From the NCBI GenBank assembly GCA_021779935.1, contig JAJXZT010000048.1:124001-188000 (forward strand): a stretch of DNA of 64,000 nucleotides, written 5' to 3'. A model generated the notes under the pieces. It saw nothing but the letters and a program-made list of their open reading frames with translations. It was not told the origin of the DNA and did not search any database. Source of the stretch: Acidobacteriota bacterium (GTDB taxonomy: Bacteria; Acidobacteriota; Terriglobia; Terriglobales; Acidobacteriaceae). Both the position numbers and the translations under genes were made by a program. This document shows positions 52,688 to 61,848 of this stretch, in pieces. Numbering within the stretch: position 1 is the stretch's first letter; every line of letters starts with the position of its first letter.

Positions 52688-53059
52688 GTGCCCGCCGTGA
52701 AAAAGATACTGATTGTCGATGACTCCGTGGCTGAGAGCAGGCTGATGCAGTCGTATCTGCAACAGGCGGGCTACTGGGCGGTCGTGCTTGGCGACCCAAC
52801 CAGGCTTGAGCAGATGATCGATATGGAGCGGCCCCAATTGATTCTTCTCGATGTCGTGATGCCGACGCGGAACGGATTCCAGGCGTGTCGCGAGTTGAAG
52901 TCGAATACCGCGTACGGAATGATTCCGGTCGTCCTGGTTACGTCCAAGAGTTTGGATAGCGACAAGTTCTGGGGACGCCAGCAAGGGGCGGACGGGTACC
53001 TCGTTAAGCCTTTTACTCGCGAGCAGTTGCTGGGAGAAATACAACGGCTTCTTCACTAA
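52688..53059 (+). CDS. CheY/PilH-type response regulator
   Basis: 123 residues, a single receiver: LIVDDSVAESRLM, Asp in LILLDVVMPTRNG, Thr in VLVTSKS and Lys in LVKPFTRE. The 'D.FWG..QGAdgYlvKPf' stretch (DKFWGRQQGADGYLVKPF) is typical of PilH/PilG-type CheY proteins of type IV pilus-linked arrays. First gene after the sigma-54 promoter, GTG start; a GTG three codons in is also possible. Confidence 0.92.
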   Translation: MPAVKKILIVDDSVAESRLMQSYLQQAGYWAVVLGDPTRLEQMIDMERPQLILLDVVMPTRNGFQACRELKSNTAYGMIPVVLVTSKSLDSDKFWGRQQGADGYLVKPFTREQLLGEIQRLLH

Positions 53060-53065
53060 GGTTGC

Positions 53066-53599
53066 ATGGCGGACGCTGAGAACAATTCGGAGAGCATGGA
53101 GACGCAACGGGAAATGCCCATGGATGGCATTTCGTCGATACGGGAGCAGGCGCCGTCTTTGCCGGAACGTCAATACTGCATCTTTCGTGCAGGACGCGAG
53201 CGCTACTGTCTTCCGGTTCTCGATGTGGAAGAAGTTGTAGAGTGGCCGACGACAACGCGCGTGCCGCTCTCGCCCCCTTTTTTGATGGGTATTTTCAATC
53301 TGCGTGGCTCGATCGTACCGATCGTCGACATTGCATTCACGGATGTGCGTCGCGGTGACTTGTTGCCACGTCATGTCGTGGTGGCGTCGATGCATGAGGA
53401 CGGCGAGGCATTGGACACACGTGTTGGTATCGCAGCCGATGAAGTGATCGGTACGTATTCGACTTCGGAACCGTTGTTGGTGGAGGAATCGCCGCGCGAT
53501 GTTCCGCATTGCAATGGCATGTTGAGCCATCAGGATCGGCTTGCATTGGCGCTTGACTTGAAACGGCTGATACAGGTCTTTCCGATTCCGGTGATTTGA
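53066..53599 (+). CDS. CheW/PilI-like coupling protein
   Basis: 177 residues. A ~35-residue charged N-terminal extension precedes a CheW domain (YCIFRAGRERYCLPVLDVEE, VPLSPPFLMGIFNLRGSIVP and ALALDLKRLIQV). PilI-type proteins have similar layout. It is 6 nt after the CheY gene and upstream of the MCP, so it probably couples that MCP to the hybrid CheA of array 2. The N-terminal extension could recruit another partner. Confidence 0.91.
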   Translation: MADAENNSESMETQREMPMDGISSIREQAPSLPERQYCIFRAGRERYCLPVLDVEEVVEWPTTTRVPLSPPFLMGIFNLRGSIVPIVDIAFTDVRRGDLLPRHVVVASMHEDGEALDTRVGIAADEVIGTYSTSEPLLVEESPRDVPHCNGMLSHQDRLALALDLKRLIQVFPIPVI

Positions 53600-53642
53600 G
53601 GGTTGAGATGGAAAACTGTCGGGCGTTCCTCTGGGAGGCTTT

Positions 53643-55067
53643 ATGAAGGGTCGTCTGAATTCGACGATTGCCGTGCTGGTAATCGTGAATTTTGTAGCGC
53701 TGTTTGTGGCGCTTGTGTTGGGGTACATGGCCGGACAGAAGTCCGGAGGACTGTCCCTGGTTGACCTCGGCGCGCTCTCGTATCCCGCTGGGGTACGGCT
53801 ATTGGGCGGGGCAGCCGTGGCACTTGTAGCCGGACTATTCGTCTGGTTCCGGCTCAACAACAAGGTCGCGGTTCCTGTCCGGGAACTTGCCGAAGTCTCC
53901 GAAAAGCTCAGTGCTGGCGACTATTCCGCGCGGGTTGCCACCAAGTCCGAGGATGACTTTGGCTACATTGCCGAGAACCTGAACCAGGCGGCGGAAGCCG
54001 CTTCGCGTGCAGCGGTGAACCAGGAAGCGCAGGAGAACCTGCAGCGCAGCGTGACTGAGTTCCTCACCATCGTCAGCCAGATCGCTCGCGGCGACCTCAC
54101 GTTGCGCGGGCAGGTCACCAACGACACGCTTGGCAATGTTGTCGACTCTGTGAACTACATGCTCGACAACTTCACCAAGGTGCTTGAACGCGTGCGCAAG
54201 GCTGCTATCGATGTGTCGACCAGTGCCAACGAAATCCTCGTGGCCTCGGAAGAGATGGCACACGGCGCCTCGCAGCAGGACCAGGAAATCACCAACACTT
54301 CGTCGGCCGTGGAAGAGCTCACGGTTTCCATGAAGCAGGTGTCGAACAACGCCGAGGCCAGCGCCGAGGCTGCGCGTCGTGCGCTCGACGCCGCCGAGCA
54401 GGGAAACCGCTCCGTTCGCGACACTCTGGAAGGCATGCAGCGCATTCGCGCTTCCGTGCAGGCCACCGGAAAGAAAATCAAGTCGCTTGGCGACCGCTCG
54501 CTGGAGATCAGCGAAATCATCAACGTGATTAACGACATCACCGAGCAGACCAACTTGCTCGCGCTGAATGCTGCCATCGAGGCTGCTCGAGCCGGTGAAG
54601 CGGGCCGCGGTTTTGCCGTGGTCGCTGATGAAGTCCGCAAGCTGGCTGAGCACTCCCGCACCGCCACCAAGGACATTGCGGCGTTGATCAAGGCGATCCA
54701 GGCCGAAACGAACGAGGCCGTGGTCGTGATGGAAGAAGGCACACGCGAGGTGGAAGTCGGAGCCCGGCTCGCCGACCAGGCCGGCCGCGCTCTGGAGGCA
54801 ATTTCCAGCGTCGTCCGTCAGTCCGCGGAACTGGTGCAGGAAATCTCGCTTGCTTCCAAGCAACAGGTGCGCGGTACGGAAGGCGTGGCAAACGCCATGC
54901 AGATTATCTCCAACATTACGCGACAGACTTCGCAGGGTGCTCGCCAGACGGCACATACAGTGGAAGAGATGGTGAAGCTCTCCGAGCAGTTGAATGAGGC
55001 GCTTTCGCAGTTCCGTATTGCGACGTCGAATTCCAAGGATTCGGTGGCCAGTGTGGGCCGCTCGTAG
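53643..55067 (+). CDS. Methyl-accepting chemotaxis protein of array 2
   Basis: 474 residues. Two transmembrane helices (about 6-30 and 50-71) are separated by only ~18 residues, so there is almost no periplasmic sensor. HAMP follows (about 72-125), a second HAMP-like unit may lie at 130-190, then the signalling coiled coil with tip [20 protein letters not shown]. Sensing must therefore be membrane-based, cytoplasmic or by a partner; this fits mechanical or internal signals rather than a soluble ligand (inference). Confidence 0.95.
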   Translation: MKGRLNSTIAVLVIVNFVALFVALVLGYMAGQKSGGLSLVDLGALSYPAGVRLLGGAAVALVAGLFVWFRLNNKVAVPVRELAEVSEKLSAGDYSARVATKSEDDFGYIAENLNQAAEAASRAAVNQEAQENLQRSVTEFLTIVSQIARGDLTLRGQVTNDTLGNVVDSVNYMLDNFTKVLERVRKAAIDVSTSANEILVASEEMAHGASQQDQEITNTSSAVEELTVSMKQVSNNAEASAEAARRALDAAEQGNRSVRDTLEGMQRIRASVQATGKKIKSLGDRSLEISEIINVINDITEQTNLLALNAAIEAARAGEAGRGFAVVADEVRKLAEHSRTATKDIAALIKAIQAETNEAVVVMEEGTREVEVGARLADQAGRALEAISSVVRQSAELVQEISLASKQQVRGTEGVANAMQIISNITRQTSQGARQTAHTVEEMVKLSEQLNEALSQFRIATSNSKDSVASVGRS

Positions 55068-55089
55068 CTGACGGAAATTCAGGACTGGG

Positions 55090-55971
55090 ATGGGTGACAA
55101 GATCGACAATCCGGTTGTGACCGAGCACGAACTTTCCGAGTTGCGCTCCCTTATCGAGACGCGCTCCGGAATTTTGTTCGATAACTCGCGTCACCGTTTC
55201 CTCTCTTCGCGTGTCGCCGAATACATGCAAAGACGGAGCCTCACTCGGGGTGCGGACCTCCTGCGATTGATCACCAGCTCCAACGTTGAATATGAATCGT
55301 TGCTCGAACGATTGCTGACGCAGGAAACACGTTTCTATCGTTATCCAGAGATGTTCAGCGCCTTTGAACGCAAGGTCCTTCCGGAAATGCACATGAAGAA
55401 ATTCTGGGAGAACCCGCGCACCTTGCGCATCTGGAGCGCGGGCTGCGCCACCGGCGAAGAGCCTTACACCATCGCGATGAGTATCTGCGAGACGCTGGAG
55501 TTTGCCGAGGCCTGGAACGTCAGTATCCTTGCCACCGATGTAAGCCGCGAAGCGCTGCAGAGCGCGGAGCGCGGCGTCTATACGCGGCGGGCCGTGGAAG
55601 GGCTTACTCCGCATCAGGTCGAGACCTATTTCCTTCGCGTGGGCGAGCAATACATGGTCAAGCCCAAGATTCGCAACATGGTCTCCTTCGCTCCCATGAA
55701 TCTCGCGCAGACCGTGTACATGGGCCGCTTTGACTGCATCTTCTGCATGAACGTGCTGATCTATTTTTCTGACCAGCGGCGCGCCGCCCTGATCCAGCGC
55801 TTCTACGAATATCTGGAGCCCGGCGGTTATCTCTTTCTTGGACACGCAGAGTCCGCGGCCAATGCACAGGTTAAGTTCAACCAAGTGATGCATGACGGTG
55901 CGCGCCTGTTGCAGAAGCCGCTTGGAATGCCGGGCCCGCACGCCTTCGCTGCAACGGAGGCCACGCCATGA
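55090..55971 (+). CDS. cheR: Chemotaxis methyltransferase CheR of array 2
   Basis: 293 residues. The receptor-binding helical domain (LRSLIETRSGILFDNSRHRF) and the SAM domain with WSAGCATGEEPYTIAMSICE, DVSREALQSAERGVYTRRAV and CMNVLIYFSDQRRAALIQRF are all present. The gene overlaps the hybrid CheA start (ATGA). Its start is 22 nt after the MCP stop. Confidence 0.95.
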   Translation: MGDKIDNPVVTEHELSELRSLIETRSGILFDNSRHRFLSSRVAEYMQRRSLTRGADLLRLITSSNVEYESLLERLLTQETRFYRYPEMFSAFERKVLPEMHMKKFWENPRTLRIWSAGCATGEEPYTIAMSICETLEFAEAWNVSILATDVSREALQSAERGVYTRRAVEGLTPHQVETYFLRVGEQYMVKPKIRNMVSFAPMNLAQTVYMGRFDCIFCMNVLIYFSDQRRAALIQRFYEYLEPGGYLFLGHAESAANAQVKFNQVMHDGARLLQKPLGMPGPHAFAATEATP

Positions 55972-58900
55972 GCGCACCCGGAGCGGAGTTTGTTGAGCTC
56001 TTTCTGCAGGAGGCGTCCGAGCACCTTCAGTTCCTCCGCGAGTATTCGGGCATTCTTCAGGATCCTTATCCGGCCACGGAAGATATTGAGCGGCTGTTTG
56101 TCGCCGCGCACGGCATCGCGGGTACGGCCGGAACGTACGGATATAAGCTCTTTTCAGAAGTAGCCAGCAAGGTCGCGCACATCTTCCAGTACGCAATGAA
56201 TGCGACCATCGGTCCTGAAACTTCCGGGCCGATTGTCGAATTCATTTACGAAGCGATTGCCGTTCTGGAGTCCGATCTGCTGATGGTGGCGAGCAATGCA
56301 ACCGAGGCGGAAGAAGACATTGCGGCCTTCAAGCAGAAGTACCCATTTGCATTTCAAGAGCAGCATGCGCGCGCCGCGGTTGCCGAGCCGGAGCAGGTTC
56401 CGCCCGCATCTGCGGAGATTGCCAGCGAGGAAACCAAAGCGCCGGCCGCGCCAGTCGAAGTTGAGCTGCCCGTGGAAGAAGAGCCCGACCTTCCACCCGA
56501 TCCCGAAGTCGCCGCGGAGATTCTGGAGTTCTTTGTCCCAGAGGTGGAGGAACATCTTCAGGCCGTTACCGAATCTCTTCTGCATCTGGAAGCGAGCCCG
56601 AACCCTGAAGACGTGCATCGACTTTTCCGCGCGATGCACACTATCAAGGGCGCGGCTGCACAAGTTGGACTCCACCGCATCGCTTCCGTCGCGCATCGCG
56701 CCGAAGATCTCCTCGGCAGATTGCGTGATGGTGAACTCAGCCCGAACGGAAGCATTGTAGATGTCTGTCTCGAATCCATCGACATCCTGAAGAAGTTGCT
56801 CTACCGGCAGTGGACTGACGACGCATCGTTCCAGAAGGCCGCCAAGCAGCTTTCACGCAAGATACAGCAGATGATGACGATGGCCGCTACTATGGAAGCC
56901 GCACCGGCTCCGCCCGAGTCCATCGTTGCAGAGGTGCTCTCGCCGGCTGTTTCCGAAACGCCTGTCCAGGCCGCACCGGAAGCTATTTCCGAAACGTCGC
57001 GCTCCGCCGTCACAGAGACCGCGGAAGAGCAACCGGCCGGATCTTCTGCGTTACGCGAACCCGGAACCGTCCCGCAGTCGAAGTCGGTACGCATCGCTCT
57101 CGAGCGCCTTGACCGCATGATGAATGCGGTTGGCGAATTGGTGATCAATCGCACCCGCATGCTCGGTCGCCTTGCGGAACTTGAGCAGCTTGCCGACGTG
57201 CTGAACTTCTCCAAGGCTCGGATGAGCGACAAGATCGCCGAGTTTCAGGAGAAGTACGAATTCAGCCGCATTACCTCTACGAACCGTCGCGCTCCAGCAC
57301 CGCAGGATTTTGCCGATTCAATGAGTGGTGTGGACTATCCCTTCCGCACCGGTTATTCAAGCTACTCTCGTTCTTTCGACCATTCGCTTGCTGAGTTCAG
57401 CGAGCTTGAAATGGATCGTTATGACGACTTCGGAATCCTTTCCCGTTCGCTAACGGAAATTTCCGCGGACATCACCGAGGTTCTCACTCAGCTCGACACG
57501 TTTGTCCGGCGTGTAGACACGGATATCGACGAGTTCACCAAACTTGCCCATCGCCTGCAGGACGAGATCACGCAGGCGCGAATGGTGCCCATCGGCAACC
57601 TCTACACTCGTATTGCACGGACCGTACGGGATGCCGCGAAGGCTGCGAACAAAAACGTCGAGCTCGTACTTGCCGGTGCAGAGACTGAACTCGACAACAA
57701 CATCATTCAACAGATTGCTGATCCGCTTCTTCACCTCGTGCGCAACGCGGTCGCCCACGGCATCGAACGCAACGACGAACGCTATGAAGCGGGCAAGCCG
57801 GACAAGGGCACCATCGCTGTCCGCGCATATCATCGCGGCAACCACATTTACATTGAAGTCGAAGACGACGGGCGCGGTGTCGATTACGAAAAGGTTCGCG
57901 CCGCCGCCGTGCAATCCGGAACGTACAGCGCCGAGGATGCGGCTCGCCTCAACGAACGCCAGCTTCTCGATCTCCTGTTCCTTCCCGGTTTCTCCACCGC
58001 GCCGCGCAAGACGGAACTCGCGGGACGCGGCGTGGGCCTTGACGTCGTCAAGGCAAATATCAGCGCTCTGAACGCCGAGATCGAAATCGAAACGCAGAAG
58101 AGCGTCGGCACTCGATTCACGCTCAAGGTGCCACTGACGCTCATCATTTCGCAAGCGCTGTTTGTGCGCTGCGGCACTGCCACGTTTGCCTTCCCTCTGG
58201 CGTTTGTCGAAGAAATCCGCCGCATCCGCGAGAGCGAGATGGAAGAAATCGGCGGCAAGCTGCTGACAAAAGTTCGCGACGTCGTTACCGAAGTCGTTCG
58301 TCTCGACGAACACCTTGGACTTGAGCGCGTGGAACCGGTGAATGGTTGGTATCGTCTCGTGCTCGTCAATATCGCCGGCAGACAGGTCGGCGTCGTCGTG
58401 GAGGAAGTTCTTCGCAAGGACGAAATTGTCATCAAGAGTCTTGGCGGCTATCTGCGAAATTACAAGCTATTCCCCGGTGCAACGATCGCGCCTGATGGCA
58501 CGCTGATCCTGCTGATCGACCTCAATCGCCTGATCGCCGGTGAATCCATCGAGCGCCGTCCCCTGATGACCAATGCCAATGCGGCGCGAATCTTCTCTCC
58601 CGGTGCGGTCGCGCTTGCTGCTGGAGAAATTCCCGAGTCCGCAATTGATGAGGTTGCAAGAGAGAAGGTTGTCGTCCTGGCCGACGATTCCATCAGCGTG
58701 CGCAAGTTCGTGGGGCGCATGCTGGAGAAAGCCGGCTATCGCGTCAAGTTGGCTTCCGACGGTTTGGAGGCACTGGAAATCATTGGGCAGGCGGGATGCG
58801 ACCTGGTTGTTACCGATCTCGAAATGCCACGTACCAATGGTTACGAATTAATGTTGCATCTTCGCCAGGCGCCTGCCACTCGACACATTCCAGTGATGGT

Positions 58901-59063
58901 TGTGACCTCTCGCGCCGGCGAGAAGCATCGCGACCGTGCAATGAAGGAAGGCGCCGTGGCCTTCATGGTCAAGCCAGTACAGGAAGATCAGTTTGTGGCG
59001 GAAGTGGCGCAGTTGATCGGTGGTACGGGAAAACATTCTGCTCCGAGTGAAGTGCAGCGGTAA
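55968..59063 (+). CDS. cheA: Hybrid CheA with two Hpt domains and C-terminal receiver
   Basis: 1,031 residues. Hpt 1 (about 8-110) has His48 in AAHGIAGTAGTYG, but lacks the usual Lys after His-x-x. Hpt 2 (about 190-290) has the canonical His224 in AMHTIKGAAAQVG. A Pro/Ala/Glu-rich linker (about 300-355) leads to the dimerisation domain (LDRMMNAVGELVINRTRMLG), the ATPase domain (LVRNAVAHGIERNDERY, VEDDGRGVDYEKV, GRGVGLDVVKANISAL), a CheW domain, and a receiver (about 895-1020; Asp in LVVTDLEMPRTNG). It resembles ChpA of pilus-linked systems. It should phosphorylate the CheY and CheB of array 2, with the receiver as sink. Confidence 0.95.
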   Translation: MSAPGAEFVELFLQEASEHLQFLREYSGILQDPYPATEDIERLFVAAHGIAGTAGTYGYKLFSEVASKVAHIFQYAMNATIGPETSGPIVEFIYEAIAVLESDLLMVASNATEAEEDIAAFKQKYPFAFQEQHARAAVAEPEQVPPASAEIASEETKAPAAPVEVELPVEEEPDLPPDPEVAAEILEFFVPEVEEHLQAVTESLLHLEASPNPEDVHRLFRAMHTIKGAAAQVGLHRIASVAHRAEDLLGRLRDGELSPNGSIVDVCLESIDILKKLLYRQWTDDASFQKAAKQLSRKIQQMMTMAATMEAAPAPPESIVAEVLSPAVSETPVQAAPEAISETSRSAVTETAEEQPAGSSALREPGTVPQSKSVRIALERLDRMMNAVGELVINRTRMLGRLAELEQLADVLNFSKARMSDKIAEFQEKYEFSRITSTNRRAPAPQDFADSMSGVDYPFRTGYSSYSRSFDHSLAEFSELEMDRYDDFGILSRSLTEISADITEVLTQLDTFVRRVDTDIDEFTKLAHRLQDEITQARMVPIGNLYTRIARTVRDAAKAANKNVELVLAGAETELDNNIIQQIADPLLHLVRNAVAHGIERNDERYEAGKPDKGTIAVRAYHRGNHIYIEVEDDGRGVDYEKVRAAAVQSGTYSAEDAARLNERQLLDLLFLPGFSTAPRKTELAGRGVGLDVVKANISALNAEIEIETQKSVGTRFTLKVPLTLIISQALFVRCGTATFAFPLAFVEEIRRIRESEMEEIGGKLLTKVRDVVTEVVRLDEHLGLERVEPVNGWYRLVLVNIAGRQVGVVVEEVLRKDEIVIKSLGGYLRNYKLFPGATIAPDGTLILLIDLNRLIAGESIERRPLMTNANAARIFSPGAVALAAGEIPESAIDEVAREKVVVLADDSISVRKFVGRMLEKAGYRVKLASDGLEALEIIGQAGCDLVVTDLEMPRTNGYELMLHLRQAPATRHIPVMVVTSRAGEKHRDRAMKEGAVAFMVKPVQEDQFVAEVAQLIGGTGKHSAPSEVQR

Positions 59064-59070
59064 AGAGGAT

Positions 59071-60207
59071 ATGACCGAAGGCTCCAAAATCCGTGTTTTG
59101 ATCGCCGACGATTCGGCGTTCATGCGGAAGGTTCTGCTAAGCATTCTCTCGGCGGATCCTCAGATCGACATTGTGGGAGAAGCACGCGATGGAGTCGAAG
59201 CCGTGTCGAAAGCGGAAAGTCTTCATCCCGATGTCATCACGATGGACATCAACATGCCGCACATGGACGGCTTGAAGGCAACCGAAGTCATCATGTCGAC
59301 GAAGCCTCGGCCGGTTGTCGTTGTCAGCTCGGAGTCGCGTGACGGTGCGGAAGTGACGCTGAAGGCACTTGAACTGGGAGCAATCGATTTTGTGACGAAG
59401 CCGTCCAGTGGTATCGATCTCGACATGAACACCGTGCGCGAAGAACTCGTGCGCAAAGTGAAGGTTGCGTCGAAGGTTCGCGTCGTGCGGACGGCGGCGC
59501 GCATCGCAACCCAGGCTCATCGTCCGACTGAGCCTGCAATGCCTTTTCCTGCGCCGCAGCGCTCCAGCGGATTGTCTGCATCGTCCGGGAACGAAGCTCA
59601 GAAGCCGGGTGGAAAATTTCCAATCGTAGTGCTGGCGGCGTCTACCGGCGGCCCGGCCACTCTCATGCAGCTTATGCCGCTGTTCCCGAAGAATTTTCCG
59701 GGATCGGTGCTGATCGTGCAACATATGCCTGGAAGCTATACTTCACAATTCAGTGAACAACTCGCAGGCGTGTCGTCAATTCGTATTTCAGAGGCGAGTC
59801 CGGGCGAGGTCATTCAGAGCGGCTGCGCGTATGTATGTCCCGGCTCGCATCATCTGCGACTCTCTACCGCTGGACGCATCACGCTGGACGATGGGCCGCG
59901 GATCAACGGTTATCGCCCCTGCGCCGACGTAACACTCGAGGCTGTTGCGGCCTACGCCGGACCAATGGCCGTCAGCGTAGTGCTCACCGGCATGGGCAAT
60001 GACGGGTCGCGCGGAGTACAGGCGATCAAGCAAGCGAACGGCCATGTCATTGCACAGGATGAGGCAAGTTCAATCATTTTTGGCATGCCCGCGGAAGCCA
60101 TCAGGACAGGCAGTGTCGATCAGGTTGTGTCGCTGGACCAGGTTTATCCTACGATTGAGAAGCGCGTGCTTTACGTTTTGGGCGCCGCGCGGGTTGGCGC
60201 TTTATGA
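59071..60207 (+). CDS. cheB: Chemotaxis methylesterase CheB of array 2
   Basis: 378 residues from an ATG with AGAGG upstream; an in-frame start inside cheA is less likely. Receiver with Asp in VITMDINMPHMDG, linker of ~60 residues rich in Pro/Ser, and esterase domain with VLAASTGGPATLMQL (Ser), IVQHMPGSYT (His) and VLTGMGNDGSRG (Asp). It demethylates the array 2 MCP. Followed by two CheW-like genes with overlapping starts. Confidence 0.96.
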   Translation: MTEGSKIRVLIADDSAFMRKVLLSILSADPQIDIVGEARDGVEAVSKAESLHPDVITMDINMPHMDGLKATEVIMSTKPRPVVVVSSESRDGAEVTLKALELGAIDFVTKPSSGIDLDMNTVREELVRKVKVASKVRVVRTAARIATQAHRPTEPAMPFPAPQRSSGLSASSGNEAQKPGGKFPIVVLAASTGGPATLMQLMPLFPKNFPGSVLIVQHMPGSYTSQFSEQLAGVSSIRISEASPGEVIQSGCAYVCPGSHHLRLSTAGRITLDDGPRINGYRPCADVTLEAVAAYAGPMAVSVVLTGMGNDGSRGVQAIKQANGHVIAQDEASSIIFGMPAEAIRTGSVDQVVSLDQVYPTIEKRVLYVLGAARVGAL

Positions 60208-60638
60208 ACAGCTCTGCGAAACGCGCCGCTGCGCCGCCACCGGGTTTGCCTGTCATACTCTTTACGGTGGGCGAATTTACGATGGGAGTACCGGCGCGGG
60301 AGGTTGACGAAGCGTGCGATGCGCGCTCCAGTCATGCGTGGAACGGACAAGACGCGATCGTAGTCGACACGCGCGAATTTTTTCATACGGATACCGGCGG
60401 CCATCCAAAGTATCTTGTGTTGCACGCGGCACCGGTCGCGCTGGCCGTGGACTCCATTAGTCGCATCGCGGAGGTTGGAGAGATTCTTCCGCTACCGCGC
60501 GCGTTTACCGGACATGAGCGGAGATGGTATCGCGGCCTTGCCCTTATAAACGGTGAAGTTGTGCCGGTCCTGAACACTGCGGTGTTTCATCCGGCTGGAT
60601 GGAAGCGTCAGGTCGACGGTGTTTCGGTGAATCGATGA
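60204..60638 (+). CDS. CheW-like coupling protein, divergent
   Basis: 144 residues with a CheW fold (LPVILFTVGEFTMGVPAREV, EVGEILPLPRAFTG and YRGLALINGEVVPVLNTAVF). The sequence is more divergent than in the other CheW genes. Coupled to the cheB stop (ATGA). It may couple other receptors or tune CheA; function beyond coupling is not known. Confidence 0.8.
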   Translation: MNSSAKRAAAPPPGLPVILFTVGEFTMGVPAREVDEACDARSSHAWNGQDAIVVDTREFFHTDTGGHPKYLVLHAAPVALAVDSISRIAEVGEILPLPRAFTGHERRWYRGLALINGEVVPVLNTAVFHPAGWKRQVDGVSVNR

Positions 60639-61081
60639 GTTCGGAAAAACAATTCGTAGTCTTTCCGGTAGGTGTGCGGATGTTTGCGCTTCCCGCCGGA
60701 GTCGTCGCCGAATTGGCTCGCCCCGATCGCCTCCACCGTTTTCCGCATACCACCCCGGCGGTGCAGGGAGTTCTCGCGCGCAATGGACGCATTGTGCCCG
60801 TCTATGATTTCGGGTCGGCATTGCTCCGCAAGCATGGCGAAAAGCATCGTTACTACTTACTGGTGAAAACCCCACGGGGATCTGCCGGAGACCTCATTGC
60901 CTTGCCGGTCAGCGGTGAATGCGAACTTGTGGAGTGCGGCCCGGAGCCACGCTCCAGTCCGCTCCCGCCGTACGTGAGTGACGTGTTGACCGTGCACGGC
61001 AGTATGGTGGAAGTGCTCGACCTGGAGAAACTTATCGCCGCTGTTTCATCTGTGCGCGATAGCAAGGAGGCGACTGCGTGA
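60635..61081 (+). CDS. CheW-like coupling protein, second tandem copy
   Basis: 148 residues. FVVFPVGVRMFALPAGVVAE, QGVLARNGRIVPVYDFGSAL and VLTVHGSMVEVLDLEKLIAA give a CheW domain with a Cys-rich loop (ECELVECG). Its ATG overlaps the preceding stop. With the gene before it, array 2 has three CheW proteins in all, which suggests additional receptors encoded elsewhere. Confidence 0.85.
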   Translation: MSSEKQFVVFPVGVRMFALPAGVVAELARPDRLHRFPHTTPAVQGVLARNGRIVPVYDFGSALLRKHGEKHRYYLLVKTPRGSAGDLIALPVSGECELVECGPEPRSSPLPPYVSDVLTVHGSMVEVLDLEKLIAAVSSVRDSKEATA

Positions 61082-61848
61082 GTACTCCTGCAATCACGGG
61101 CGTTCGTATTCTCGTTATCGATAGCAACGTATTTGTCGCCAAGCGGCTATGCGACGCTTTGAAGTTGGAAGGTTTCGACGTAATACACGCAACGCAGGCG
61201 GCGTATGCGCTCACTATGCTTGAGTGGAATCCGCCGGCGGCGATTCTCTGTGCGACCACGATGAGAGAGATGGGCGCATTCGATCTTCCGCGCATCGTCC
61301 ACGGCGACGCCAAGACAGCCGGGATACCAATTCTTGCCATGGGCGATGGCGGCGATCAGGCGCTCATGGATGCGTTCCGCGCCGGTTGCGATGACTACAT
61401 TGACCGGCGTCTGGGGCCGGAGAGCATCGCGGCGCATGTGCGAAGTTTTCTGCGTAGCCGTGCCGATGGTTTTCAACCGACACAGATGCTGGGAAGCGAA
61501 GACACAGCACTGGAAGGCAGCCTCTCGCACCTTGACCTTCCTGGCGTCATTCAGATGTTGGGCCATTCGCGCCAGACAGGCGCGCTGTATGTGAATGCCG
61601 GTGATCTCGACGCGATCATATTCTTCGATCGCGGAGATGTGTCCCATGCCGAAAGCGGGGATTTTATCGGGGATGATGCCGTGGTGTACATCATCAAGGC
61701 ATGCAATGAAATTGACCATGGCGTCTACAAATTTGTTCCGGGATACACCGCCACGACGCGCACCGTGCTGCGGTCGGTGACGGAACTGATGCTGGATGCT
61801 CTGCGCGAACTGGATGAAGAGGTTCACGACGGAGGACAACAACAATGA
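61078..61848 (+). CDS. Pseudo-receiver-DUF4388 (PatA-like) protein
   Basis: 256 residues from a GTG overlapping the previous stop. The receiver-like N-terminus (RILVIDSNVFVAKRLCDALK, then PPAAILCATTMREMGAFDL) has Ala at the phospho-acceptor position. The C-terminal domain (about 142-240: LEGSLSHLDLPGVIQMLGHS, RQTGALYVNAGDLDAIIFFD and a KACNEIDHGVYKFVPG end) is DUF4388, found in PatA-like proteins. It thus probably acts in output or regulation of array 2 independently of phosphorylation. Confidence 0.86.
   Translation: MSTPAITGVRILVIDSNVFVAKRLCDALKLEGFDVIHATQAAYALTMLEWNPPAAILCATTMREMGAFDLPRIVHGDAKTAGIPILAMGDGGDQALMDAFRAGCDDYIDRRLGPESIAAHVRSFLRSRADGFQPTQMLGSEDTALEGSLSHLDLPGVIQMLGHSRQTGALYVNAGDLDAIIFFDRGDVSHAESGDFIGDDAVVYIIKACNEIDHGVYKFVPGYTATTRTVLRSVTELMLDALRELDEEVHDGGQQQ

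Noticed and set aside
53835-55109. 424-codon minus-strand frame opposite the array 2 MCP
   Set aside because: Shadow frame from codon bias of the high-GC MCP gene; no ribosome-binding site and no family pattern.
54916-56196. 426-codon minus-strand frame crossing three genes of array 2
   Set aside because: It spans the ends of the MCP, cheR and the start of cheA, all clearly coding on the plus strand.
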